DNA of 64,000 nucleotides from NCBI GenBank assembly GCA_903934875.1, contig CAIZPP010000185.1, forward strand, positions 1-64,000, written 5' to 3'. A model generated the notes under the pieces. That model saw nothing but the letters and a program-made list of their open reading frames with translations, made no database searches and had not been told where the DNA came from. The translations under genes were made by a program, and so were the position numbers. Origin of the DNA: an uncultured Methylococcaceae bacterium. Lineage in GTDB: Bacteria; Pseudomonadota; Gammaproteobacteria; Methylococcales; Methylococcaceae. Within the stretch, counting starts at the first letter, position 1. Each line of letters starts with the position of its first letter. Positions 15,638-24,255 of the stretch are shown one piece after another.

Positions 15638-16972
15638 TTAATGCAGCTTAATCTTCGGCTGCAAGCGGCTGCGGAAAAAGTTTGAAATCATCAACAGCAC
15701 AACCCGCACCGGGCCGAGCAGGGCAGTTTGATGCATCTTATACAGGGAAATATAAACCAAACGGGCGATGGCACCTTCTATCATCACGGTCCCCAACAAA
15801 TTGCCCATCAGGCTACCCACCGTGCTGAATTTCCCCAACGCCACCAAGGAGCCGTAATCCGTGTAGACGTAATCCTGCTGCGGCTGGCCTTTGAGACGGC
15901 GCCGAATGTTGGCGTAAACCTGATTGGCCATTTGGTGGGCTGACTGGGCACGGGGCGGAACATTGGCCTGCGGACCTTTTTCCGGCCAAGGGCAGGCGGC
16001 ACAGTCACCTAAGGCATAGATATCATCGTCCACCGTGGTTTGCAGGGTTCGCCTCACCACCAATTGATTGATCCGGTTGGTCTCCAGCCCGGCGATGCCG
16101 CGCAGGAAATCCGCTGCCTTGATGCCGGCGGCCCAGACTATTATTTCCGCCTGGATAAACTGGCCGGACTTGGTTTTCACGCCATCACGGGTGACTTCCA
16201 CCACTTGCTCGCCAAGGCGGAGGTCCACCCCGATTTCCCGTAACTGCCGGACCGTCGCCTCTGACAGATGCGGTGGCAATTGCGGCAACAGCTTGTTTGA
16301 TGCTTCGATCAGATGCAGTTTGATATCGGACTGCTTGATCGAGTCCAAACCATAGGCATTGAAAAGTTGCGAGGCTTGGTGCAGTTGGGCCGACAATTCA
16401 ATGCCCGTGGCCCCGCCGCCGACGATGGCAATGTCCAATACGCCGTCGCCGCCGAAACTGCCTTGGGCTTGGGCACGCAGATAGGAGGCTAACAAATGTT
16501 GCTGGAAATGCTCGGCCTGTTCGGTGCTATCCAAAAACTGGCAATGCTCGGCCACGCCAGGAATGCCGAAGTCGTTGCATAGGCTGCCGATGGCGATGAC
16601 CAGAATATCGTAGCCTATGCTGCGGGCCGGTACGATTTCATCGCCCAGATCATTCGTCATGGGTGCAATTTTGATCTGTTTGCCGTCACGGTCCAAGCCT
16701 TCCATCCGGCCCAGCACGAAACGGAAATGATTGGTCCGGGCTTGCGCCAGATAAGCCAGTTCGTCATCATGGGAATCCATCGTGCCGGCGGCGACTTCGT
16801 GCAGCAACGGTTTCCAGATGTGAATTTGGCTGCAATCTATCAGAGTGACTTCTGCTTGTTTTCTCTTGCCCAGGGTTTTGCCCAGGCTGGTCGCCAGTTC
16901 CAAGCCTCCCGCACCGCCACCGACGACGACGATACGGGGAATGGCGGGGGGCGCGGATGTTGTCGTGCTCAT
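15638..16972 (-). CDS. ndh: Type II NADH dehydrogenase (NDH-2)
   Basis: The 444-aa monotopic flavoprotein passes electrons from NADH to quinone without pumping protons. Two dinucleotide-binding folds are present: FAD at IVVVGGGAGGLELA near residue 14 and NADH at IAIVGGGATGIELS near 180. The FAD-closing motif is DIYALGDCAACP, and AQSAHQMANQVY follows in the quinone-site region. The C-terminal amphipathic part (residues 385-440) probably anchors it to the membrane. It stands alone. The 280 bp between it and the small acidic gene at 17255 contain only a fragment of a family H-like repeat (about 17142-17215). Confidence 0.92.
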   Translation of the reverse strand: MSTTTSAPPAIPRIVVVGGGAGGLELATSLGKTLGKRKQAEVTLIDCSQIHIWKPLLHEVAAGTMDSHDDELAYLAQARTNHFRFVLGRMEGLDRDGKQIKIAPMTNDLGDEIVPARSIGYDILVIAIGSLCNDFGIPGVAEHCQFLDSTEQAEHFQQHLLASYLRAQAQGSFGGDGVLDIAIVGGGATGIELSAQLHQASQLFNAYGLDSIKQSDIKLHLIEASNKLLPQLPPHLSEATVRQLREIGVDLRLGEQVVEVTRDGVKTKSGQFIQAEIIVWAAGIKAADFLRGIAGLETNRINQLVVRRTLQTTVDDDIYALGDCAACPWPEKGPQANVPPRAQSAHQMANQVYANIRRRLKGQPQQDYVYTDYGSLVALGKFSTVGSLMGNLLGTVMIEGAIARLVYISLYKMHQTALLGPVRVVLLMISNFFRSRLQPKIKLH

Positions 16973-17254
16973 GCTATGGCCTCAAGTTTGGGAATAGTAT
17001 GGCAGCATTGTCGATTAAATTAATGCATTTGCAAAGTGCAAAGTGTGGAAAGCGCGAGATTTCCGTCGGGATTGGTTTGATGGGTGAAATGTGCTATTCG
17101 GTTTCGCCAGTAAGTAGGGGTTCATCAGTGGTTTAACAAAAAGGCTTAACCGTTCGTCCTGAGCTTGTCGAAGGATAGCCAGTTACGCCGTTCATGGTTC
17201 GACAAGCTACACCATTGACGGCTGAACTTATTGCCAGCCAAAAAATATGGTCAC

Positions 17255-17530
17255 CTACTTATTCGTCTCCAACTCGCTGTCAAGAATCGTTCCATTGGGG
17301 TCTAGGTGAATTTCCAGCTCCACATCATCATCTTCGATTTCAACTGCATAAGCGATGACCGATCCATCCACTGCCGTGATCAGTTCGGCATCTAAGAAGA
17401 TGGCGTCCGGGTAGGCTTGCATGATGGACTCCACCACGACCTCCGGCAATTCTTCGAGTTGGATTTCTACTCTTGTTTGGGCAAAGCCTTCAAGTTCGGG
17501 CGCGGCGGGGTGCAATGCTGACTCGTTCAT
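17255..17530 (-). CDS. Small acidic PepSY-like protein
   Basis: The 91-aa product is strongly acidic (DDDVELEIHLDPNG). The pattern VVESIMQAYPDAIFLDAELI then AYAVEIEDDDVELEIHLDPNG resembles the putative PepSY-like domain of small secreted or cytosolic proteins. No signal peptide is visible. TAGGAG lies at the right distance before the ATG. A role in binding metal or inhibiting a peptidase would be speculation. Confidence 0.6.
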   Translation of the reverse strand: MNESALHPAAPELEGFAQTRVEIQLEELPEVVVESIMQAYPDAIFLDAELITAVDGSVIAYAVEIEDDDVELEIHLDPNGTILDSELETNK

Positions 17531-17673
17531 AACGTACTCCTAAAATGGATGGGGTGGCCCGACAAACACTTGGGCAAGAATCAGGCAAAGTTTGTCGAGT
17601 GCAGCCTTTATATTCCAGGAATGTTAAATTTGTTTGAAATTGAAAACTTAATGGCCGAAATGGCGGCCAAGCC

Positions 17674-17696
17674 GACTCGGTTTTTAAAACCGAGCC
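17674..17696 (-). terminator. Terminator-like hairpin after the decarboxylase gene
   Basis: Arms CTCGGTTTT and AAAACCGAG pair across a single base. They lie about 30 bases downstream of the stop codon of the minus-strand gene at 17726. The stem is extended by a few GC pairs. Confidence 0.5.
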
Positions 17697-17725
17697 GGTC
17701 TTTCCTAACGGCAGTGGCTCAGCCA

Positions 17726-18988
17726 TCATTTGTTGATTTTTTTTACGGTGGCAATCCTTGAGTTGATTGGGATATTGCTTGAATCTAGACCCGGTGTCTG
17801 GCCGTGGAGGTCAAACTCAAGGTCCACATGGGGCCCGAAAAACAAGCAATGGGTGGAACCGCCAAAGTGGAACATGCCAATCTGCTCACCTTTCTTGACC
17901 CGCTGCCCTTCATACACAGTGATTTGGCAAGTGGAAACCTCGGCCATACCGACGAACATAATGCACATGAGGCCGATGGCGGGATTGTCCGCCTCAATAA
18001 AGACGATAGCCCTAGTTGCCACTTCAGTAATGTAAGCTTGGGACTCGTTGGGGCCTGAGGGGTCGAAACCTTCCGCCAAGGTTTCGGAATAATAAGTGCC
18101 ATCCTTGACATAGGCTTTGACCACTCTGCCGCTTACCGGACTATGCCAGCGGTGATAGCTCAACGCGCTTAAAAATGCCTGGTAGATTGTCCCGCCGACA
18201 AATCGGTCGGCGAACTCGTCGTTTGCGAGCATGTGCGCTAGGGAGTAACGCTGGGCCTTGATCCAGAACTTGTCATGCCATTTCACATCATGCGCAATTT
18301 TGTAGGGTGCCGATTCGCAAGCATTGGCGATAACCGCGTTGTCTTCGGGCGCTGCGACGGGACGCACCCCTGGCCTAAACTCTCTGGTGAAGAAGTCATC
18401 CCAAGAGGTGAAGCCATGATGAGGTTTGTTTGGATCGCATTGAAATTCTTCGTCGAAATTCGGCATTGCCTGCCGGGCATCCGCGCCAAACCATCCCTTG
18501 TGCGGGTCGCTGCTCAACACATAACAGGAATCTGTTGAACCGAGGAACTTGGCCCACTCATGCAGAACTTTTTTTAGCTGGACGTTGACTTTGTCGTTCA
18601 AAAAGGCGGCGAATCCGCCTGTAGTCCCCATCGGCCAATCCAAGATGGCATTGATGGGAAACCCGACCAGACCCGTTTTATTAAACTCGGGGGCCTTCGT
18701 CATAATGCCATTAATGAGTTGGAGCATGTGTTGGTAATGCCTCACCTGTGGCTTGCCAGTGGGGTCTTTGTTGTATGGCGGTTTGTGCGGCACCTGCTCA
18801 AACATCTGGTTGAAAAGCATGTAGATTTCCGCATCGCCCTCAATCAATGCCTTGAACTCTTCGATAACGGGAAGCAAAGGCTTCTTTTCAGCCTCAACCT
18901 CCAGAATCAGTGCCTCTATCCAACTGTCGAGAATCGCCTGATCGGATGGAAGCCATTCGCCAACGCGAAATGGTGATGTATTTGACAT
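17726..18988 (-). CDS. Phosphatidylserine decarboxylase-like protein of the PsiD type
   Basis: This 420-aa soluble protein has two parts. Residues 1-160 resemble the N-terminal domain found with PsiD-like decarboxylases. Residues 180-415 form a phosphatidylserine-decarboxylase core. The self-cleavage site is FGGST (Ser378 would become the pyruvoyl group), and the conserved SYHRWHSPVSG histidine block is present. True Psd enzymes are shorter and membrane-associated, and usually carry LGST. The two-part layout is that of the fungal tryptophan decarboxylase PsiD and its bacterial relatives. The substrate is therefore unclear and may be an aromatic amino acid. AGGAG precedes the ATG. Confidence 0.75.
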   Translation of the reverse strand: MSNTSPFRVGEWLPSDQAILDSWIEALILEVEAEKKPLLPVIEEFKALIEGDAEIYMLFNQMFEQVPHKPPYNKDPTGKPQVRHYQHMLQLINGIMTKAPEFNKTGLVGFPINAILDWPMGTTGGFAAFLNDKVNVQLKKVLHEWAKFLGSTDSCYVLSSDPHKGWFGADARQAMPNFDEEFQCDPNKPHHGFTSWDDFFTREFRPGVRPVAAPEDNAVIANACESAPYKIAHDVKWHDKFWIKAQRYSLAHMLANDEFADRFVGGTIYQAFLSALSYHRWHSPVSGRVVKAYVKDGTYYSETLAEGFDPSGPNESQAYITEVATRAIVFIEADNPAIGLMCIMFVGMAEVSTCQITVYEGQRVKKGEQIGMFHFGGSTHCLFFGPHVDLEFDLHGQTPGLDSSNIPINSRIATVKKINK

Positions 18989-19094
18989 AAGTTTTATCTC
19001 CTAGTGAAAAAGCTGCTACGTTTGCAACACAGGCTGGGCAGGGGTATATTCTTTCACTGGGCTGATCGGCTTGTATATCGGGAAAAATCTGATT

Positions 19095-20534
19095 TTAAGG
19101 TAGAAACCCATCCACCTTCGCCTTGATCGCCGATGCGGCATCGCCGGCCTTGGCCAGGGCAGCGGACTTGCCCGTCAACTTGTTGATGAATGTCCGGAAC
19201 AAGGACTCCAATACGCGCAACTCGCCTGTCCAACTCGGCACGACAGGCAACAGGCTCATGGCTTCAAAAGCGGCTTTCTGGAAGTCATTCGCAGGCGCAT
19301 CTTTGGCTGCCTGCAGTTGAGCCGGGGTAAATTCGCAAGGCGGTATGTTGATTTTATCAGGGCCTTTATTGCTCGGCGAATCCAAGTTAAGCACATTGTC
19401 CACGCTAGGCGCGACCGCATCACGCTGCGTCAGCGGCTTGACGATGCCAAACCGTTTGCGCAACGTGGCAATCACCGAGGTATGGTCAAAAGGATAGGGA
19501 GGGCCTTGGTGCGCTAGCCCGTCGGGTGCGCTACGCAGTATGGTGCCCGCTTTGATGTAAGGCGAAACCAGCACCGCCGGTATGCGCACACCATAGCGGT
19601 CAAACGCAAATGCGGCATCAGCCTTGCTGTCTGGGGTCACTGCCAAAGGCGGCGGCGCATGGTCATAGATGCCGCCATGCTCGTCGTAAATGATGATCAG
19701 CAGCGACTTTTCCCAGCAAGGCGATGTGCGCACATGGTTATACACATCCGCAATCAATTGCTCGCCAAACGTGACATCATGGGGCGGGTGCTGGTCGTTC
19801 GGCAAAGCCAAATCGGTGAAAAAGCGTGGTTCGATAAAGGTATAGGCCGGTAACTTGCCCGTTTTGGCATCGCTTTGAAAGTCAGCATAAGGCCGGAACC
19901 GATGCAAATGCGGCCACAGCTTGCTCAAGGTCAGCGACTGGGGAAAATCGTTGAAATAAATTTTCCACTCCACCCCGGCATCGCCTAGCACATTGAAAAT
20001 AGTATTCATCGTGTAAGGAAAATGTTGGGGTGAGTTGTTGGGATACCCGTTGGCCGTGCCGGTGTGCAAGAAAAAACGATTGGGCCAGGTTTGGCACGGT
20101 GCCGAAGCATACCACTGGTCGCACACCGCAAAACTGCGGGCCAACTCGCTCAGGACTGGCACTTGGGCAGGCTGGAAATAATGCATGATATCCCGCGCCT
20201 TGCCGCCGTGCTTTGCGTAATTATTGGCAAAGCCCTGCATAGTCGGCACCTGCTTTCCCGGTGTCTGGTCTGCAAAAATTTGCTGCGCTATGTCTGGATA
20301 CAATTCACCGGGGTCAGGGGTGGGCGTAGTCAGGGTTTGCTGGTCCACCCCGGCATCGGACCACACTTGGATTATCTCCGTCACTCCCCCCGGCACATCG
20401 TAAGGATTGGTTTCATTGCCAGTCAGACCGTTGAAATCAGGCCCGGACGGATACAAGCCGCCCAGCAAATTGTCGAAGGAACGGTTTTCCAGCATCAAAA
20501 CGATAACGTGATCAATGTTGTTTAGTCCAGACAT
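19095..20534 (-). CDS. Phospholipase C/acid phosphatase-type phosphoesterase
   Basis: The 479-aa member of the bacterial phosphoesterase family (phospholipase C, AcpA) shows metal-site motifs HVIVLMLENRSFDNLLG at the N-terminus, DQWYASAPCQTWPNR and IIYDEHGGIYDH in the middle, and VRIPAVLVSPYI afterwards. It lacks a signal peptide, whereas classical secreted members carry Tat signals, so it may be cytoplasmic or released another way. The ATG overlaps the first base of a family B element, and no Shine-Dalgarno is visible in the leader. Confidence 0.85.
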   Translation of the reverse strand: MSGLNNIDHVIVLMLENRSFDNLLGGLYPSGPDFNGLTGNETNPYDVPGGVTEIIQVWSDAGVDQQTLTTPTPDPGELYPDIAQQIFADQTPGKQVPTMQGFANNYAKHGGKARDIMHYFQPAQVPVLSELARSFAVCDQWYASAPCQTWPNRFFLHTGTANGYPNNSPQHFPYTMNTIFNVLGDAGVEWKIYFNDFPQSLTLSKLWPHLHRFRPYADFQSDAKTGKLPAYTFIEPRFFTDLALPNDQHPPHDVTFGEQLIADVYNHVRTSPCWEKSLLIIIYDEHGGIYDHAPPPLAVTPDSKADAAFAFDRYGVRIPAVLVSPYIKAGTILRSAPDGLAHQGPPYPFDHTSVIATLRKRFGIVKPLTQRDAVAPSVDNVLNLDSPSNKGPDKINIPPCEFTPAQLQAAKDAPANDFQKAAFEAMSLLPVVPSWTGELRVLESLFRTFINKLTGKSAALAKAGDAASAIKAKVDGFLP

Positions 20535-20657
20535 ACAGCGTTTTTAATATCGAAGAGTTACTTGTTGGGTTATATCATTTTGCAAAGCAGTTCACACACA
20601 GGATGGTTTGATTGAGTTGTCCTTTATTATTTTTCTTTGTTAAGAAAAAACGCTGTA
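20534..20657. mobile_element. Family B element (copy B3), the uninterrupted relative of B2
   Basis: It runs from TACAGCGTTTTTAATATCGA to AAAAAACGCTGTA. Its reverse complement matches B2 (8857-9123) along its length, including AAAGAAAAATAATAAAGGAC, but without the family A insertion: a single TTAACAA stands where B2 has TTAATAA, element, TTAATAA. Its left end touches the start codon of the phosphoesterase gene. Confidence 0.8.
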
Positions 20658-20866
20658 CACAAATGTAAATCGGGACTCCTCGCGATGTTGTGGCACATAG
20701 ACCGTTGTTTGTCGAGCAACAAAATGACCTTATCAGAATTACGGCTTACACCTGTTGCCCCTTACAGCGTTGAGGGAAGCACATTAGCGTATTATTATAC
20801 GCGTTTAAATGATTGGTTGGCATATATTTCTTAAAATGGTATGTGAAGCATGGGGATATCTTTATG

Positions 20867-20989
20867 TACAGCATTTTCATCTTTAAAATATACCTAATAA
20901 AGGATATTCACCTAACGTTTCAATTTAACTGAATATCTTGCCCTTTCATTCCAACTATCAAGTAACTCTTTGATGTTGAAAATGCTGTA
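20867..20989. mobile_element. Family B element (copy B4)
   Basis: It begins TACAGCATTTTCATCTTTAA and ends GTTGAAAATGCTGTA, with TA at both borders. The parE stop codon begins at the next base (20990), so the element lies at the exact end of the gene. Confidence 0.75.
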
Positions 20990-22879
20990 TTATAAAACCT
21001 CTGCCAAATTGCCTTTGTCTTCCAGCCAGACCTTGCGGTCCCCTGCCCTTTTCTTGGCCAGCAGCATGTCCAAATGCTGGTCGGTGCCGACCCCGTCATC
21101 CAGGCTCAGTTGAATCAAACGGCGGGTATCCGGGTTCATGGTGGTTTCCCTTAATTGGGAGGGATTCATCTCGCCTAAACCCTTGAAACGCTGGACGTTC
21201 ACCTTGCCCTTGATTTTTTCTGCCTCGATGCGGTCCAGCACACCTTTTTTTTCCGCGTCATCCAGTGCGTAATAAACCAATTTGCCCACGTCTATGCGGT
21301 ATAACGGCGGCATCGCCACGAAAATATGGCCTGCGCTGACTAGCGGCCTGAAATGGCGCACAAACAAAGCGCACAGCAAGGTGGCGATGTGGTTGCCGTC
21401 GGAATCGGCATCGGCGAGTATGCAGATTTTGCCGTAGCGGATATTGCCGATATCCGCCGAACCGGGGTCAACGCCCAGGGCCAAGGCGATGTCATGGACT
21501 TCTTGCGAGGCGAGTACGCTGTCAGACTCCACTTCCCAGGTGTTCAGGATTTTGCCCCGCAACGGCATGATGGCTTGGAACTCCCGCTCCCGCGCTTGCT
21601 TGGCAGAGCCGCCGGCGGAGTCGCCTTCCACTAGGAACAATTCAGTCAGCCGGGTATCCTGCGAGGCACAGTCGGCCAGTTTACCGGGCAACGCCGGGCC
21701 TGAGGTGACTTTTTTGCGCACCACTTGGCGGCTGGCCTTCAGCCGCTTTTGCGCGCTTTCGATGATCAACGCGGCGATGCTCTCGCCCGTCGCCGGGTGC
21801 TGGTTCAGCCACAGGCTGAAGGCATCTTTGACCACGCCGGAGACGAAAGCCACGCATTCACGCGAACTCAGCCGTTCTTTGGTTTGGCCGGAGAATTGCG
21901 GCTCTTGCAATTTCACCGAGAGGACAAACTGGCATTTTTCCCACACGTCTTCCGGGGCTATTTTGACTCCCCTTGGCAACAGGTTGCGGAAATCGCAGAA
22001 TTCGCGGATCGCCTCCGTCAACCCGGCCCGCAAGCCGTTGACATGGGTGCCGCCTTGCGGAGTCGGCACTAAGTTGACATAGCTTTCCGCAAGCGCCTCC
22101 TTGACTTCCTCAGCCCACACCAAGGCCCAATCGGCAGCTTCGCCTGAGGCTTCCATCGCGCCGGTGAAAGGCTGCGGTGGAATGCATTCGACATGGCCGA
22201 TCTGGTCCAGCAGATATTCAGGCAGGCCGTTTTCATAATGCCAGACGGTTTCCTCCCCCGTCGCCTCCTCTTTAAGGCTGATGCGCAGGCCCGGACACAA
22301 CACCGCCTTGGCGCGTAGCAAATGCTTCAGCCTGGAAATGGACAGCTTCGGCGTGTCGAAATAACGCGGTTCGGGCCAGAAGCGCACGACGGAGCCGGTA
22401 TCGCGGACCTTGCAACTGCCAATTTCGGCAAGCTCCGAGGTTTTGTCGCCTTGCGCATAACTCATTGCGTAAATTTTTCCGCCCCGGCGGATTTCCACTT
22501 CCAGCCGCGCCGACAAGGCGTTGACCACCGACACGCCCACGCCGTGCAAACCGCCGGAATAGCGGTAGTTTTTATGCGAAAACTTGCCGCCGGCATGGAG
22601 CTTGGTCAAGATCACCTCAACCCCGGAAATGCCTTCCTCCGGGTGGATGTCCACCGGCATCCCGCGCCCGTCGTCGCGCACCTCCACACCGCCGTCGGCC
22701 AACAGCCTGACTTCAATGGCTTTGGCGAAACCGGCCAGCGCCTCGTCCACGCTATTGTCGATGACCTCCTGCGCCAGATGGTTCGGGCGGGTGGTGTCGG
22801 TGTACATGCCCGGGCGCTTGCGTACCGGGTCCAGTCCGCTCAGCACTTCAATGGCTGATGCGTCATATTGGTTGTTCAT
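20990..22879 (-). CDS. parE: DNA topoisomerase IV subunit B
   Basis: The 629-aa ATPase subunit of topoisomerase IV unlinks daughter chromosomes with ParC. The GHKL ATP-binding motifs are EVIDNSVDEALAG, VRDDGRGMPV and GGLHGVGVSVVNALS. The TOPRIM part has LFLVEGDSAGGSAKQ and LADADSDGNHI, and the C-terminus RFKGLGEMNPSQL. The length and the short spacing in the TOPRIM region favour ParE over GyrB. parC is not adjacent. The gene stands alone, its stop bordering a family B element. Confidence 0.95.
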   Translation of the reverse strand: MNNQYDASAIEVLSGLDPVRKRPGMYTDTTRPNHLAQEVIDNSVDEALAGFAKAIEVRLLADGGVEVRDDGRGMPVDIHPEEGISGVEVILTKLHAGGKFSHKNYRYSGGLHGVGVSVVNALSARLEVEIRRGGKIYAMSYAQGDKTSELAEIGSCKVRDTGSVVRFWPEPRYFDTPKLSISRLKHLLRAKAVLCPGLRISLKEEATGEETVWHYENGLPEYLLDQIGHVECIPPQPFTGAMEASGEAADWALVWAEEVKEALAESYVNLVPTPQGGTHVNGLRAGLTEAIREFCDFRNLLPRGVKIAPEDVWEKCQFVLSVKLQEPQFSGQTKERLSSRECVAFVSGVVKDAFSLWLNQHPATGESIAALIIESAQKRLKASRQVVRKKVTSGPALPGKLADCASQDTRLTELFLVEGDSAGGSAKQAREREFQAIMPLRGKILNTWEVESDSVLASQEVHDIALALGVDPGSADIGNIRYGKICILADADSDGNHIATLLCALFVRHFRPLVSAGHIFVAMPPLYRIDVGKLVYYALDDAEKKGVLDRIEAEKIKGKVNVQRFKGLGEMNPSQLRETTMNPDTRRLIQLSLDDGVGTDQHLDMLLAKKRAGDRKVWLEDKGNLAEVL

Positions 22880-22965
22880 AAGATTTCAATCGTGCGGGGA
22901 AAGCAATAAGGTCTCAACGGATAGGCGCGACGGCGCAACGTGAAAATGAGATATCTGGTTTAGTC

Positions 22966-23070
22966 GTAAAGCAATCACTCCCCCCTGGGAACGCGGTCGT
23001 CCCGCCCGCCGGAATTGCGGCCGAGATGGCCTCCGCTCCCAGGGAAAGACATTAGGGGGTGAACGCTTAC
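22966..23070. mobile_element. Family E element (copy E1)
   Basis: The right end GTGAACGCTTAC and the degenerate left end GTAAAGCAATCAC enclose a C-run/G-run pair and a palindrome (GGAACGCGG, CCGAGATGGCC, CCGCTCCCAG). It matches the better preserved copy at 37818-37925. Non-coding. Confidence 0.65.
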
Positions 23071-23347
23071 GTTTATTTTAGGTGGATTATATCCCAAATG
23101 CCTCTGGGCAAGCGTGTAGGCGGGAACTCAGCCAGCAATTTTCAGTTTGGCTCGAAGCCCCGATAGGGGTGGGAAGGCTCTCGCCTTTACAAGGCTAGGT
23201 TTTTCACCCGCCTTCCACCGCCGCACAAATTGCCAGCGTTGGGCCATTGATTTCCGGCAAGCTAGGCCATCCCTCCGGTCGCGTCCGGGTTTGACGGGCA
23301 GAAGCTTATGGTTAGGTGATATCCAATAAGGAATATCCCCTCCAAAG

Positions 23348-23398
23348 GCCAAGCTGGGGCTTGGCGCTCCCAGAAGGAACGCCAAGCCCCAGCTTGGC
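23348..23398. repeat. Perfect palindrome, 19-bp arms
   Basis: Arms GCCAAGCTGGGGCTTGGCG and its exact complement are separated by 13 bases. Each arm is itself nearly palindromic. It could form a long hairpin in RNA or DNA. It lies close to the broken end of the transposase fragment. Confidence 0.7.
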
Positions 23399-23479
23399 AA
23401 GGTGATTTGCGGAGGATTTATTCTTGATTTTCGTGAATAGTTCATTTAGGTTTTGGCGGATTCATTATTGGAAATCACC

Positions 23480-23878
23480 TTAAGCAAAGCCGCAATGATC
23501 AAAGATCAGCCATGCAAACGCCAACGGCAGGTTGACATCGCCCACGTTATAAAGGCAGTTGAGGATGTTTACGCCCTTGACCGAGCGGCCTTTGCAATGG
23601 TCGAAGTGCCATGCGATGATTTCGTTTTCATCGCTGTGGGGCTTTTCCTGGATGGTGTCGTCGAAGATCACCACCCCGTCGTCCGTTTCGACGGCGCGGA
23701 CGGTCGGCTTGACCAGCGCCCACAGGTCGCGCGAGGTGTATTCGTCCCCTGACAGGAACCGGGTAATTTGGTCATGGCTGTACTCGTTGTCCAACAGCAG
23801 GGACAGACCGGTTGCTGTGACTAGAGCGAATGAACTGATCAGATAATCGCTGTACAACTCTAACAGAGGATTTTTCAT
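23480..23878 (-). pseudogene. Truncated DDE transposase (probable parent of family A elements)
   Basis: The first 120 or so residues of an IS4/IS701-like transposase are intact, including VIFDDTIQEKPHSDENE with the presumed first catalytic Asp. The frame then runs into foreign sequence and stops at residue 132, so the remaining catalytic residues are lost. Upstream of the start codon, the IS end at 23937-23950 reads GTGCGTAACATCAG. This is the family A terminal repeat, so this IS type probably mobilised, or gave rise to, the family A elements. Confidence 0.8.
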
Positions 23879-23936
23879 GGGACACGTTTCAAATAAGCCA
23901 GATTAACAGCGGCATTTTATGCCTTTATCAACGTCC

Positions 23937-23950
23937 GTGCGTAACATCAG
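23937..23950. mobile_element. Terminal inverted repeat of the truncated IS
   Basis: GTGCGTAACATCAG is the outer end of the IS on the transposase 5' side, followed outside by TTAATGA, a TTA-rich 7-mer like the targets of the family A elements. The opposite IS end is missing. The insertion point is inside the ATPase frame at 23947-24147. Confidence 0.75.
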
Positions 23951-24147
23951 TTAATGAACACGCAACGGGCTGGGGCTATGCTTTGCAAGTGCAGCACCAC
24001 GCTGGTTTTGCCAGTGCGGCGCGGCGCAAGGAACAAGACATGTTCGATGCGCAAAGCGTTCAGCAAGTCATTGACAATGTTGTCGCGTGGAAAGAAGTCG
24101 CTGCCGGTAGCCGGTGCACCGATTTTGATTTGCATGGGTTTGGACAT
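23947..24147 (-). pseudogene. ATPase gene truncated by the IS, N-terminal 66 aa only
   Basis: The fragment (starting MSKPMQIKIGAPATGSDFFP) includes a Walker A loop APRRTGKTS at about residues 41-49. It resembles the start of STAND/AAA-type ATPases related to archaeal-type ATPases. The frame ends at a stop codon made by the IS terminal repeat, and the rest of the gene is not found beyond the IS remnant. It diverges from the methyltransferase gene across a 167-bp control region. Confidence 0.75.
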
Positions 24148-24183
24148 GGCGGATTTCCTGTTTTAAAACCTGCCAAGAGTATA

Positions 24184-24231
24184 GCAACAAATCCATTGCG
24201 CAACAAAATTATTGCGCAATGGATTTGTTGC
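24184..24231. promoter_or_regulatory. 20-bp inverted repeat in divergent control region
   Basis: Arms GCAACAAATCCATTGCGCAA and the exact complement are separated by 8 bases. Each arm contains the self-complementary octamer TTGCGCAA. It lies between the truncated ATPase gene and the methyltransferase gene, just upstream of the latter's promoter, as an operator for a repressor would. A terminator-like RNA hairpin is an alternative, but there is no gene end nearby. Confidence 0.55.
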
Positions 24232-24255
24232 CAACAGTTTATTTAACATCACATT

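Larger units (their letters stand above)
20534..20989. repeat. Compound B-middle-B repeat, copy 2 (reverse orientation)
   Basis: B3 (20534-20657), a middle of about 210 bp and B4 (20867-20989) match, in reverse complement, the compound repeat at 8484-9123 without its family A insertion. This fills the entire gap between the phosphoesterase gene and parE. A third, partial copy (the end of the middle plus one B element) lies at about 37955-38130. Confidence 0.75.
22880..23479. other. Repeat-filled 600-bp gap between parE and IS remnant
   Basis: This gap holds a family E element (22966-23070) and a perfect 19-bp-arm palindrome (23348-23398). The rest has no supported gene. A frame of 105 codons on the minus strand (23128-23445) covers the palindrome and has no recognisable domain, so I do not call it. 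Confidence 0.6.

Noticed and set aside
21444-22858. Long open frames antisense to parE
   Set aside because: parE is fully supported by conserved motifs along its length; the opposite frames have no family features.
23128-23445. 105-codon minus-strand frame between parE and the IS remnant
   Set aside because: It covers a perfect palindrome and repeat pieces and shows no recognisable domain or ribosome site.
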